Origin: an uncultured Candidatus Poseidoniales archaeon
Lineage (GTDB): Archaea; Thermoplasmatota; Poseidoniia; Poseidoniales; Poseidoniaceae
Assembly: GCA_905181715.1 (NCBI GenBank)
Contig: CAJIYT010000019.1
Location: 1 to 52,980 of the forward strand
Reading direction: 5' to 3'
Length of the DNA: 52,980 nucleotides
Shown here piece by piece: positions 1 to 10,374 of the stretch. The translations under genes were made by a program, and so were the position numbers. The notes under the pieces were generated by a model. It worked only from the letters and a program-made list of their open reading frames with translations, was not told the DNA's origin and ran no database searches. Numbering within the stretch: position 1 is the first letter of the stretch; each line of letters begins with the position of its first letter.

Positions 1-3000
1 GGTGATCGCATCCTCGTTGTTACAAGAGATGATGGAATCCATGCCATATCAGCTTCTATTTCCTCAACTTTGAATATTCTACCCGCTCCGCCAACTCCTG
101 GTGATGTTATAACTCAGGTATATGCAGATGCAAATGGTAACATTTGGGGATTTAGTCCACAAGGCGTTCACACACTTGATAACGCTCAGTCAGGCTGGAT
201 TCTAGAACAGACAAGTGGTAGCCCGAATTGGCCATATGGTTTACCAACGGGCGTTTTTGAGGACGCAGGAGTCCTTTACGTCCCCCTATGGAGTTATTTC
301 GTGGATGATATGGCATTTTCTGCAGCAGGTGTAGCAAGATGGGATATCGGGACCAATTCTCCACTGAGTTCTTGGTCGACTGCTAATGATTTACACAGTG
401 ATCAAATCACAGATATCATCCGTGTTGGAAAGCAATTATTCTTTGCCAGTAAAGATGCAGGAATTGGACGATATGATGCCCCTGGAGATTTCTGGAAAGC
501 TCCTTGGGATGCAAGTAACTGGTTGCTCGATAATACGGTAGCAGGTTTGGAAGTTGACGGTGATGAACTATTCATCTTAGGTAATGAAAATGTTCAGATC
601 TATTCTGTAAGTACGGGTTCATTCTCAACATCGATATCATTGACATCACTTACGCTTGGTGGCGAAGGACGCAATAATATCGTTTGGCCATCCGGTGGCA
701 GTCGCGCCCCGATGGATTCAACCATTCTCATCACCGATGGAAGTGGAAGGTTAGCAAAACTTGTACCCGGTTCAATTCCACTTCACCAAGGTATGCTAAC
801 CTTAGGGAGCGGACCTTCATCAGCAGATATGATTGCAATTGTCGAGATCGGTTCAAAGGTCTATGTTGCTAGTGAATTTGCAATTGATGTTTTTGATAAA
901 CCATCGAATACATGGATTCAATCATTACCATTTACTGAAATGATTTCCGCTCTTAGCGTATCAGGAACAGACCTTCTAGTTGGTATGGATGAAGATGGGT
1001 TGAATATCTTTGACTCCAATTCTCTTTCAACAGCCCCATTACATCTTGGCTCAGGAGATGGTTTGGCTTCGGATTCAATCACGGGAATTACCGGATTTGG
1101 AAGCACTATCATCACTACTCACTTTGGTGATGGATTATCGCTAATCAATATGTCAGCCGCAAACCCTTCAATTACAATTTTCGATACAGATGATGATATC
1201 GACAGTGTTTTTCTAAACGATGTTGCAATAGTTGGCGGTATTGCCTATGCTGCATCTGAAGATAATGGAATCATTCGAATCGACCTTGGGACTGAACAAT
1301 TACTCAGTTCGTGGATTTCTACTGGCGTGGTATATTCACAGCAACTACCACTCGCAATAACGAATGATATTCTTCACGTTGGATTATGGGATTATGGCGT
1401 GGCTAGGAAGAATTTGATCACTGGTGAAATCCTCACACCATTGCAATCCACGCCCGGGGGTGGTGGCAATGGCAATGGAAATGGCGGTCCAACCTCTATC
1501 TCATCAAACGAAATCAATGCTCTATGGACTGATACCACTACCGGCAACCTCTACATAGCGACTCAAAGGAGTCTAGAGAGTTGGGATGGAAATTCAATTA
1601 CCGAATTATATAATGACCGAACTTATCAAACATATGATATTACAAATACTGGAACTTATATCTATACTGCAACAAATTCAGGGCTCTGTCGCTATACAAA
1701 AAGTAATTTCCAATTCGAGGAATGTTTTACTGATGACGATGGACTTCCAGATACCGATGTTAGAAGTGTTGTAAATGAAGATCCAACTCTATACGTTGGT
1801 ACAACAGGGGGCGTCGCATTATTTGGTATTTACAATGATACTATTTACGAAACCTGGGAATCTGGCGCTTCGAGTGATGGCGTAGCAGAAACAGCAATTA
1901 TCGATAATATTGTCTATGTTGGGCTGAATAATATCGGTCTTGCACGTTATGATTTGACCACATCAGACTGGCTACAGACTTGGGATGGAACTCTCGGAGT
2001 TATCGATGACATTGGAATAACATCGATTACAAGAGATTCTAACCCCAACCGCCTCTGGGTCGGTGGCGGCAATGGTATACAATTGATTGACGTTGTCAAT
2101 TCAACCGAAATTTTGCATTGGGCGGATTCTTCATCTCAATATCCTGGTACGCGTAATCCCTATCAGATGGTAATCACAAATGATGTGCTTTATTATCGCT
2201 ATCAATGGCAATGGGGAGATGGCGGCTGGAGCGAGGGTGAAATTCGCAGAATCGACCTTTCCACCCAAAACGCACTCACAAGCCTCGATACGGCCGATAG
2301 ATTCGGAATTACTGGCTATACTTATGGCATGGGATTAACTGGAGATATTCTCACGATTGGGGTCTCAGAATATGCTCAAGGCAACAACCAACCTGACGGG
2401 GGTATCGTCCAATGGAATACCAGTTCGGGAACTTGGATGGCAGATAAAGCAATAGAGGCTGAAGTAAACGATGTTGAAACTCTAAGAGATAGTTCAGGCG
2501 ACCTGTGGGTTTCTTGGGGAGAGAGATCTATCGTCCGCTATAATTCCACAGGTGTTGAAACAGACTTTTTCGATTCTGCGGATCTAGATTTACCAATTCG
2601 AGCAATCGTCGAATGGGATTCTCAAATTCTTTTTGCTAGTGAAGACGGTGTCAAGCGTTGGGATATGCAAACTGACGCCTGGACAACTACTTGGACGGCA
2701 GGCAATGGCTTGCCGAATGATGCTGAAGATGAAATTGACGAATTGGAGATAATCGATGGCTCATTATGGATTGGAACTTCCTCAGTAAGAGAACAATGGT
2801 GGGGCAGCCAATTCCTCGGAGCTACCATCTTGAGATTAGATTCTGCTGGGAGTTGGGACTCATGGACTCAGGATGAACCTGGTGTTGAAAACGGATACGC
2901 AATTTCCTTAATCGGTTGTGGAGGCTGGGTGTTTGCAGCAATGCTAAACAACAATGCAGGACTATCAATGTATGATGGTTCACAATGGTCTCAAGCATCC

Positions 3001-6000
3001 AATCAAGATATTGAGAATGACGACGATGTTAATTCGGTTGCCTGTGATGATCAAGATATTCTTTACGTCGGCTATAGTTCAGATGGCAGGGGTATCTCTC
3101 GTTTCGATGTTGCGAATGATGTATGGTTAACTCCGATTTCTACACAAAGTGCTGGCGTAAGTGATGGTGGCACTGATAGTGATGGATTAATTTGGTTCGA
3201 CGGTGATTTATTCGTCGGTCATGAAAAAGATAGTGGCTGGCTCGAAGGCGGTCTTTCGGTTATCCCTAGTAGTGGCAGCACATATTCTAGCGGCTTTACA
3301 GAATTTGGTGGCGCCGCAGTATCTGCTTTCTCAACTGACGGTACCAATCTATTAATCGGTCAAGGCGGTCAAGGATTGACTAGGGTCATAACACACCCAA
3401 TCAACTCATACAACAGCTTCACTATCCTAATCGATACTCCAGGCTTAGAAGACGGTTGGATAAGTGATGCAGTCGGAAATAGCACCCATCTCTACGTCGC
3501 TACCAACGATCTTGGCTTCGGCGGCGGGGGAGGTAATACTGGAATCATGGAAGGTATCAGAAATTCAACCGGTGTAATCACTTGGACGCAAACTTGGTCA
3601 ACTACTGGTTTGCCAATCAAGGACCTCGAATTCGACGGTAACACCCTATGGGCATCAATTACCGGCCTCGGATTAGTTGCTATCGATTTGTCTACAGGAA
3701 GTGCTGTAGGTTTACCTTCTGGCCTTCACAATTATGTCGATGGCATTTCTATTGAGGGTGATCAGATAGCAGTTGGATTGGAAAGTAATGATTTCGCAAC
3801 AGCGGGAGTGGAAGTATGGAATACCTCTTCATCGGCATGGGACGCTGCTGCTTTGATGAATGGATTGCCATCCAATCTCATCTCTTCATTCACAGAAATA
3901 GATGATTATGTATTCATTGGAACCAATAGTGGAATTGGTATTTGGAATAAAACCATCGCTTCTTGGGATGCACCATTAACTATGCAAGATGGTCTCTCAT
4001 CGAATAATATTCAAGATTTATCAGCACCAATTTCAAGCAATGGTGACTATATTATTCTCTATATCACAACACCAGAAGGCGTTGACCGTTGGCTTATAGA
4101 CTCAGAAGTTAATCTAGGAAAATTAACTGCTTCCGATGGAATGATTGGTACCGATGCACATGATATACTCCTAATACCGGGAATTGGTATATCTGGTTCA
4201 AATGTAATAAACGCATATATCAGTCATCGAGGAAGCGACCTTTCACGTCCGGGCATCACCACTATGGAGATCGATACTCAAGGAACTGGTAACGAACAAA
4301 TAATTGAACACCATAGATTTGACCAATTACCTTCCAATACTGTACAATCTCTGACAAGTGACTCATGGGGTGTACATGTGGCTACTACAGAATCACCGAT
4401 AGTTCACTACAACATGACTTCGACAGAATTTGAAAATGGCGTTGCACTTTGGCAATTGAGTGGCACTCAGGTGACCGGCATGTATAGTGATGGAACGAGG
4501 TTGTTAATCACCAGTAATGATGGTGCTACTTTAGTTCAAGCAAGTCTACCAAATCACCAACTAATTCGAAAAATATCTACTGCAGATCTCTCATCTGGAA
4601 TCATTTCTATCGATGGAGCATGGCTAATCGGGGAAGATGGACTGGAGAGGTGGAGCGCTTCAGGAGTTAGGATAGATGAGATAAATATGCGAAGGGCAAT
4701 GCCCCTCACAGCCAATATTGGTAATTATTCAAAGGATATTAGTGAATTTACACATCCTGGAAATCAAATCTCATATTTTGCAACGGGTGAGAGTTACACA
4801 TTGAATGAGTTTGGCTTTGCTGGACCGCATGGAATCACAGTACAATCGTTAGGACTAGTCTTAGCATCACCTTCTGTTGGAGCCGCTACTTGGGCACAGA
4901 TGGGCTTACTCAATTATCGAGCTACTTTGAATCTCTCTGATGATTCAAGTCTGATGCCAAACTTCCAAAACATGGTCGACAAAGGGCGAATAATCAATGG
5001 AAGCAGTATTGTCACCCTCGTTCTCTCTTCACCATCAAATGGTTCTTTGGAAGTTCGGATGACCTATGATTGGGTAAAGACAGAAACTCCAATCTCAATG
5101 ATTTCCTTCGAGGATAAACCAGATGATGGAGGCGCGGTCTTACTTGCATCTTGGAGTCTGGTTCACGATGCGGATTTCGACAATTATTTGATCTATCTTA
5201 GCGATAGTGAATGGGCAAACAACACCGATACCACAGATCTGTTGCTACGCACCGTTGACGGCACCATCTCGCAACATGAAACTCTGAATGGGCAATTCGA
5301 TACAGCTAACGGTGTGCCTCTTGTCGATGGTCAGCAATATTGGGCATTGATAGTTGTCGAGTACAATGATGGCAGGTTTGGTACCCCTTCTTCGGCAATA
5401 GGGCCATCATCACCAATTGACAATGTTCCTATGTCTCCTTACTGGATGGATGCGAGACCATTCGAAGGCGGAATGGATGGCGATCTTGAACTTGAATGGT
5501 CCCGTTGTACTGCCAATGATATCTCACATGCAAATGTCTATGCTTCTTCGGTTGCAATAACCGACGTGGTTAGTTTATCTCCTGATTTTACACTACTACC
5601 AATCGATGGTAATACCACAATCATCAGTCTTGAAGCCGGTAGACCATATTGGATTGCAATGACTTGTGTTGACGATGCTGGACAGGAGGATTTACTAAAC
5701 CCCACAATAATCGGTCCTGTGATTCCAACTGGAGGTATCAATGATGGGATTCCTCCTTCCAAACTAACAGATGTTTGGGCGATGGATGTTGCCGATGACG
5801 ATGGCGGCGTAATTGAGGCTGGATGGGGCGGGAGTATCGCTGACGATTGCGCTTTTATCACGGTATATATCACAGAAAAAATCGATGACGTAGAAAAACC
5901 AACGAGTGTGATTGGTTTCAGTGTTGCTAAAATAATCACGAATTGCGAAGAAGGTTCGACATATATTTCGATGATTGAGGATGAATTGTTGATTGACGAC

Positions 6001-7647
6001 ACCACCTATTGGGTTGGCATGGTCGCAAGTGATAAGTGGCTCAATGCAGATATTGGTGATGTCACCATCCTTGAAGTTACACCATTTACCAGTTCGATTG
6101 TTGGTATTGCACCTGATAGAATCACCCTAATTGATGCTTGGGATCACGCTGGTGACGATGGAACTGCAATCGATGTATCTTGGACTGCTTCAGATGCCCC
6201 TGATTTCGCCTACTACACGATTTGGGCTTCGGAACATATGGTTGATGATTTACGCGATTTAGAACAAAGTGGATCCATTATCGATGTTTATTATCCAGAT
6301 TCGATATATTGCGCCTGTCTGGTTATCGACAAACAGACCTTCAGTGCCGATGAAGACAAAATACAGATTATTATGGAAACCGCACTTTATGGCGGTAATG
6401 GACTTTCACAATCCGAAGCATCTTCTATCACCCCTGGAATCGAATTACACGTAACAGTCACAGTTCATGATCTGAAAGGAAATGTGCACATATTCGGGCT
6501 TTCTCAGGCGAGCGTGATTCCGATTGATAATCAAAACGATGACGAAGCGCCATCAAGGATAGATGGCTTGACACTAGAAGATCGTTTAGACGACGATGGC
6601 TCTGCTCTATTGCTTGAATTCACACCATCAGGCGATAGTGACATACACTCGTATGAAATCTATGCTGCATCAAGAGATTTCTCTGCAGTTGGTGCTAATA
6701 GTAATGGCCCGAGAAACCCGATACTAACTATTGTTGATAGATATCCGAGTATGCCGATTATCATAGAGAATCTATCTGATGGAAATATGATAGTAAAGGG
6801 AATTGAAATCACAGTTGCAGTTGTTGCTGTAGATTCCGCAGGTAACGCTTATCTCGATAATCTCAACACAGCATCTGCTATTGCTCTTGCCGATGGCGAT
6901 CTTGATGATAGTTCAAATATACCTGAAATAGAAGGGGTTACTGTGAAATGGGTTGTTGATGAGATTTATGTGTCATGGACACATAGTGATGTGAGAGGAT
7001 ATATGGTCTACATGTCTGCCTCAAATTTCACAAATATAGAGGATGCTAGTTTAATGGGAACTCAGAACTCATCTAATCTCTTGGTTATTTCAGCGGATAT
7101 GTTCACTGGATTGAATCCAGAAAACTCCTATTGGATTGGAGTTTCAGCAATGGATGATGATTCGAATAAGAAGAATATCGTAGCCTACGAATTAATGCCA
7201 GCAGAAAAGGAAGATTCAGGAACTGGAGTCGACGACGGATTATCGCAGTCGGAAAGTACCCAATTCTCTGATTTAATGACACCAGAAGCAGTATTGATCG
7301 GTGCATTTGTGCTTATTATTGCAGTTTTACTTTTACTGGTTATCAGAGGAGGCGGCCGTGGTGGACGCGACAAGAATTACGAATTGCAAGAGGCTACATG
7401 GGGTATTCAAGCCCGTTCCGGATGGGACGATGGTGTTGGTTTCTCAGGAGCAGGAGCTCAGCCCACTCAAGCACCTCAAGCGGTTATTGCACCACAATAT
7501 GAACAGAATATTATCGGCGCAGCCCAACGAATCGACAACCAAAGTGCCAACAATTGGCAACAACCAGAACCGCAATCAACACAACCTGCACAACCACAAG
7601 GTGGTCAAAGTTCAATCGACACATCCTTCCTTGATGACTTGTTGTGA
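1..7647 (+). CDS. Giant secreted beta-propeller/FN3 surface protein, C-terminally anchored (5' end outside window)
   Basis: The frame is open from the first base of the window, so the TTG at 70 is not the start and the gene is cut at its 5' end; about 2,548 residues are visible. The first two thirds are repeats of the two-component-regulator/WD-like propeller kind: short strands such as LYVGTTGGVALF, LWVGGGNGIQLID and LFVGHE recur every 40-60 residues. From about 5090 to 6980 follow five or six fibronectin-III-like modules, most with an acidic DDGG-type turn before a Leu-rich strand and Trp. One membrane helix lies at about 7288-7347, then a basic stop (RGGGRGGRDK) and a Gln/Pro-rich tail of about 95 residues that should be cytoplasmic. 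This is a single-pass surface protein with a huge outer part. Ligand or substrate cannot be told; adhesion or polymer binding is a guess. pabC begins 6 bases downstream. Confidence 0.85.
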   Translation, partial: GDRILVVTRDDGIHAISASISSTLNILPAPPTPGDVITQVYADANGNIWGFSPQGVHTLDNAQSGWILEQTSGSPNWPYGLPTGVFEDAGVLYVPLWSYFVDDMAFSAAGVARWDIGTNSPLSSWSTANDLHSDQITDIIRVGKQLFFASKDAGIGRYDAPGDFWKAPWDASNWLLDNTVAGLEVDGDELFILGNENVQIYSVSTGSFSTSISLTSLTLGGEGRNNIVWPSGGSRAPMDSTILITDGSGRLAKLVPGSIPLHQGMLTLGSGPSSADMIAIVEIGSKVYVASEFAIDVFDKPSNTWIQSLPFTEMISALSVSGTDLLVGMDEDGLNIFDSNSLSTAPLHLGSGDGLASDSITGITGFGSTIITTHFGDGLSLINMSAANPSITIFDTDDDIDSVFLNDVAIVGGIAYAASEDNGIIRIDLGTEQLLSSWISTGVVYSQQLPLAITNDILHVGLWDYGVARKNLITGEILTPLQSTPGGGGNGNGNGGPTSISSNEINALWTDTTTGNLYIATQRSLESWDGNSITELYNDRTYQTYDITNTGTYIYTATNSGLCRYTKSNFQFEECFTDDDGLPDTDVRSVVNEDPTLYVGTTGGVALFGIYNDTIYETWESGASSDGVAETAIIDNIVYVGLNNIGLARYDLTTSDWLQTWDGTLGVIDDIGITSITRDSNPNRLWVGGGNGIQLIDVVNSTEILHWADSSSQYPGTRNPYQMVITNDVLYYRYQWQWGDGGWSEGEIRRIDLSTQNALTSLDTADRFGITGYTYGMGLTGDILTIGVSEYAQGNNQPDGGIVQWNTSSGTWMADKAIEAEVNDVETLRDSSGDLWVSWGERSIVRYNSTGVETDFFDSADLDLPIRAIVEWDSQILFASEDGVKRWDMQTDAWTTTWTAGNGLPNDAEDEIDELEIIDGSLWIGTSSVREQWWGSQFLGATILRLDSAGSWDSWTQDEPGVENGYAISLIGCGGWVFAAMLNNNAGLSMYDGSQWSQASNQDIENDDDVNSVACDDQDILYVGYSSDGRGISRFDVANDVWLTPISTQSAGVSDGGTDSDGLIWFDGDLFVGHEKDSGWLEGGLSVIPSSGSTYSSGFTEFGGAAVSAFSTDGTNLLIGQGGQGLTRVITHPINSYNSFTILIDTPGLEDGWISDAVGNSTHLYVATNDLGFGGGGGNTGIMEGIRNSTGVITWTQTWSTTGLPIKDLEFDGNTLWASITGLGLVAIDLSTGSAVGLPSGLHNYVDGISIEGDQIAVGLESNDFATAGVEVWNTSSSAWDAAALMNGLPSNLISSFTEIDDYVFIGTNSGIGIWNKTIASWDAPLTMQDGLSSNNIQDLSAPISSNGDYIILYITTPEGVDRWLIDSEVNLGKLTASDGMIGTDAHDILLIPGIGISGSNVINAYISHRGSDLSRPGITTMEIDTQGTGNEQIIEHHRFDQLPSNTVQSLTSDSWGVHVATTESPIVHYNMTSTEFENGVALWQLSGTQVTGMYSDGTRLLITSNDGATLVQASLPNHQLIRKISTADLSSGIISIDGAWLIGEDGLERWSASGVRIDEINMRRAMPLTANIGNYSKDISEFTHPGNQISYFATGESYTLNEFGFAGPHGITVQSLGLVLASPSVGAATWAQMGLLNYRATLNLSDDSSLMPNFQNMVDKGRIINGSSIVTLVLSSPSNGSLEVRMTYDWVKTETPISMISFEDKPDDGGAVLLASWSLVHDADFDNYLIYLSDSEWANNTDTTDLLLRTVDGTISQHETLNGQFDTANGVPLVDGQQYWALIVVEYNDGRFGTPSSAIGPSSPIDNVPMSPYWMDARPFEGGMDGDLELEWSRCTANDISHANVYASSVAITDVVSLSPDFTLLPIDGNTTIISLEAGRPYWIAMTCVDDAGQEDLLNPTIIGPVIPTGGINDGIPPSKLTDVWAMDVADDDGGVIEAGWGGSIADDCAFITVYITEKIDDVEKPTSVIGFSVAKIITNCEEGSTYISMIEDELLIDDTTYWVGMVASDKWLNADIGDVTILEVTPFTSSIVGIAPDRITLIDAWDHAGDDGTAIDVSWTASDAPDFAYYTIWASEHMVDDLRDLEQSGSIIDVYYPDSIYCACLVIDKQTFSADEDKIQIIMETALYGGNGLSQSEASSITPGIELHVTVTVHDLKGNVHIFGLSQASVIPIDNQNDDEAPSRIDGLTLEDRLDDDGSALLLEFTPSGDSDIHSYEIYAASRDFSAVGANSNGPRNPILTIVDRYPSMPIIIENLSDGNMIVKGIEITVAVVAVDSAGNAYLDNLNTASAIALADGDLDDSSNIPEIEGVTVKWVVDEIYVSWTHSDVRGYMVYMSASNFTNIEDASLMGTQNSSNLLVISADMFTGLNPENSYWIGVSAMDDDSNKKNIVAYELMPAEKEDSGTGVDDGLSQSESTQFSDLMTPEAVLIGAFVLIIAVLLLLVIRGGGRGGRDKNYELQEATWGIQARSGWDDGVGFSGAGAQPTQAPQAVIAPQYEQNIIGAAQRIDNQSANNWQQPEPQSTQPAQPQGGQSSIDTSFLDDLL

Positions 7648-7653
7648 GAGCCG

Positions 7654-8334
7654 ATGAGCAACCCTCGGGATGAGGTTTTCACCACAATAAAGGTTCTTGA
7701 GGGCAGGGCTTGCATGCTAGATCTTCATCTTGCTCGTTTGCAAGAGCATGCAAAAATCATCGGACTCGAAATACCAGAATTGAACATTCCTCTTGACAAA
7801 GATGGTTTGCTTAGGATAACAATAGGCAAAACCGTGGAGTATGCGTTGCGCGAAGCGCCACAATTACATCGTGATTTACGCGCTATCTCTTGCCCAGCAC
7901 CACGTTGGCAGGATAGTCTGACGGGAACTAAGCATGGCGATTGGTTGCCCTATTCGGAAGCGCGTAAACTCGCAGAAGAATCAGGGGCTGACATCGCTCT
8001 ATTGATTCATCAATTCCATATTGTCGATGGTGATCGTGCGATGCCTATAGTTCTCGATGAAGACGGAGGTGTTTGGATATCTCCTCCTAAATTCGGAGGT
8101 GTTTCTTCCATTACATTCCAAGCCGTTCGTTCAGCTATTACAGAGGCTGGAATTCCGATACGTGAAGGTCGCCTGAATGAGAGAATTGTCGCACGTTGTC
8201 ACGAGATGGTGATGCTAGGTACTGGAGTTGGCTCAGCCCGCTTGCTCAGTATCGATGGCGAACGAGTAGGGAATGATTCGACTCTATTGTCAGATATTTG
8301 TCGTCATGCATTGACAGAGGCGATGTCAAGATGA
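7654..8334 (+). CDS. pabC: Class IV aminotransferase, probable aminodeoxychorismate lyase (PabC)
   Basis: 226 residues of the fold-type IV PLP family. The opening VFTTIKVLEGRACMLDLHL with RLQEHAKIIGL matches the family's N-terminal signature (FETI-x-V-x-G, then H-x-x-RL). Lys93 in GTKHGD is the likely PLP lysine. The central stretch ending in WISPPKFGGVSSITFQAV corresponds to the usual TP-x-x-GxxxG loop, here PP. PabC releases pyruvate from aminodeoxychorismate to give p-aminobenzoate. Branched-chain or D-amino-acid aminotransferases share the fold, but its stop codon overlaps the start of a PabB-PabA fusion (ATGA), which makes the folate role much the likeliest. Confidence 0.8.
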   Translation: MSNPRDEVFTTIKVLEGRACMLDLHLARLQEHAKIIGLEIPELNIPLDKDGLLRITIGKTVEYALREAPQLHRDLRAISCPAPRWQDSLTGTKHGDWLPYSEARKLAEESGADIALLIHQFHIVDGDRAMPIVLDEDGGVWISPPKFGGVSSITFQAVRSAITEAGIPIREGRLNERIVARCHEMVMLGTGVGSARLLSIDGERVGNDSTLLSDICRHALTEAMSR

Positions 8335-10355
8335 GCCTAATTACGGAAATGGAGCAACAACGCGGTGATCGCCTTCTCTTCCTTAGTGGAGGGCCAAAGA
8401 CCCATCTTGCTAAACATTCGATGCTCGCTAACTCTTTTTCCCATCGTTTGATAATTATTCAGCCCGCAATAAAACCGCAAAAGACACACTCGCCACTTAA
8501 TGGTGAATGTATTATCGATGATATCAGAGAGCCACTGAATGCAGTATTACAGGTTTTAGAAAATGACAAATGGGTTGAATTCCGTGATATTAGGGCGAAG
8601 AATTTAGTTGAACTTTTTCGTAGTTTGAAGAATTTCACCCCTTTTGGTCTGCGTTGGGCAGGAGCATTATCCTATGATTTGCTTCAATGGACTCAGCCGC
8701 TTCGATTGCAAAACCCTCCTAAAGAAGGTAGTATTCTGGGATTAATGTGGCTGGTTGAATCTTGGCGAGAAGAGGATGAATCTTCTGCCCCAGAGGTTAC
8801 AGAAGCCGTATTTGTCGGTGGTGAAAAATCCTCGCATGACGATATACAGCACGAACAAGAAATCGAAAAAATTCGTTCATCGATTAAATCTGGTGAATTA
8901 TACCAGTTAAATTTTGGGAGGAAGTGGAATGGAAATCTTCTAGAGCACCCATCTTCGATATTTAAACGACTTGCTGCGACTAACCCTGCACCATTTTCAG
9001 CATATATTGAAGCGAGAGATCTAGGCATTGCTTTGGTCTCATCAAGTCCTGAAATTCTATTGAAAGTCGAGGGCCGTGAAGTTATGACCGCACCGATAAA
9101 AGGCACGCGTCCGCGTGGAAGTGACTTTGATCAGGAGGAGATGTTACGAAAAGATCTACTCTTTGATCAAAAAGAACGAGCAGAGCATCGAATGTTGGTC
9201 GATCTTGAAAGAAACGAATTGAGTATGGTTTGTGAAGTCGGCTCGGTCAAACAAAGCCGATTTGACGTTGAAGCATACGCTAACGTTCAACACCTTGTCA
9301 GTCAAATCAGCGGTACTCTATCAGAGGACAAAGACGGTTTAGATGCATTACAAGCCGTATTTCCTGGTGGCAGTATAACCGGCTGTCCAAAAACCGTTGT
9401 TTGTGCGGCTATCGATGAAATTGAAGGCGAGGCAAGATCATTCTGGACAGGGTCTGCTGGCTGGATAGACGTTCATTCGGGTGATTGCACATGGAATATT
9501 CTCATTCGAACTCTCGAAGCGCGCTATGAAGATGATAGTTGGCATGGAACGGTAATGGCTGGCGGTGGCATCACTATCGAAAGTGAGCCGAAAGCCGAAG
9601 TAGCCGAAGCCATTTGGAAGTCTGCCGCTCTACGTCGGGCCTGTGGTTGGTTGGAGAGAGGAGGCGTAAACATCCCTTCTGGCGAATTGATGATTCATCG
9701 CCAAGAAATAGAACATAAACCGCCCCTGCTTGCAAATACGGGCCTAATTACTCAGTGGCCTTGCAATGATCCAGATGTAGTCTTTATCGATAATCTTGAC
9801 TCATTTTCATACAATATAATTCACTTGATAGCAAATCTCGGCCGCAATGTCGTTGTCGTAGATGGTCGATGCAGTTCCTCAGATATCGCTGATGATATCA
9901 TGAAAGCAAAACATATTGTCATCGGTCCAGGTCCTGGAAGACCTGAAATCAGTCCCCTTAGTATGGAGGTGGCAAAACGAGCAATATCGGGAAACCACCC
10001 TGTTTTGGGTATTTGTTTGGGCCACCAAGCCCTCGGAATCGCCGATGGAATGGAACTAATAAAGTGTCCTTCTGGCCCGGTACATGGAGTTCCTGAGGTC
10101 ATCAGATTCGACTCTTCTGGCCTTTTTGCTAGCCAAGGAGAAGGAGTTATGACTCGTTATAATAGTTTGATATTGTCAGGTGAGCCCACACGACTCACGG
10201 TAAATATCACCGATGAAACCGGACGTCTGATTATGGGTTTAACCGATGGAAAAAACGTTCACGGTTTGCAATTCCATCCCGAGTCCATCGGCTCGATTGA
10301 TGGCTGTAAAATCATAGCAAATTTCTTGCGAACCCAACGGATTATTGAAGAGTGA
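8331..10355 (+). CDS. pabB: Fused aminodeoxychorismate synthase, PabB-PabA domain order
   Basis: 674 residues. Residues about 30-440 form a chorismate-binding domain: PIKGTRPRG around 255-263, VDLERNELSMV at 290-300, GSITGCPKT at 348-355, then FWTGSAGW. Residues about 482-670 are a class I glutamine amidotransferase with DNLDSFSYN, GPGPGRP, the nucleophile Cys562 in GICLGHQ, and His649/Glu651 in QFHPES. Lys257 in PIKGT is the position that is Lys in aminodeoxychorismate synthase and Ala in anthranilate synthase (family knowledge), so PabB is preferred over TrpE. The start at 8331 overlaps the pabC stop; the open frame extends 33 bases upstream but only through pabC. The amidotransferase sits at the C terminus, opposite to the usual PabA-PabB fusions of plants, fungi and actinomycetes. 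A TrpEG-type activity is the alternative. Confidence 0.85.
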   Translation: MSLITEMEQQRGDRLLFLSGGPKTHLAKHSMLANSFSHRLIIIQPAIKPQKTHSPLNGECIIDDIREPLNAVLQVLENDKWVEFRDIRAKNLVELFRSLKNFTPFGLRWAGALSYDLLQWTQPLRLQNPPKEGSILGLMWLVESWREEDESSAPEVTEAVFVGGEKSSHDDIQHEQEIEKIRSSIKSGELYQLNFGRKWNGNLLEHPSSIFKRLAATNPAPFSAYIEARDLGIALVSSSPEILLKVEGREVMTAPIKGTRPRGSDFDQEEMLRKDLLFDQKERAEHRMLVDLERNELSMVCEVGSVKQSRFDVEAYANVQHLVSQISGTLSEDKDGLDALQAVFPGGSITGCPKTVVCAAIDEIEGEARSFWTGSAGWIDVHSGDCTWNILIRTLEARYEDDSWHGTVMAGGGITIESEPKAEVAEAIWKSAALRRACGWLERGGVNIPSGELMIHRQEIEHKPPLLANTGLITQWPCNDPDVVFIDNLDSFSYNIIHLIANLGRNVVVVDGRCSSSDIADDIMKAKHIVIGPGPGRPEISPLSMEVAKRAISGNHPVLGICLGHQALGIADGMELIKCPSGPVHGVPEVIRFDSSGLFASQGEGVMTRYNSLILSGEPTRLTVNITDETGRLIMGLTDGKNVHGLQFHPESIGSIDGCKIIANFLRTQRIIEE

Positions 10356-10374
10356 GAGGCGGATAGCCTAAGCC

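Noticed and set aside
1453..1492. Gly/Asn-rich run as a CRISPR-like or satellite repeat
   Set aside because: It is a short low-complexity coding linker with no unit structure.
5538..6005. Open frame on the minus strand inside the giant protein gene
   Set aside because: It mirrors the coding frame of a real gene, with Ser/Pro/Ile-rich composition and no start signal.
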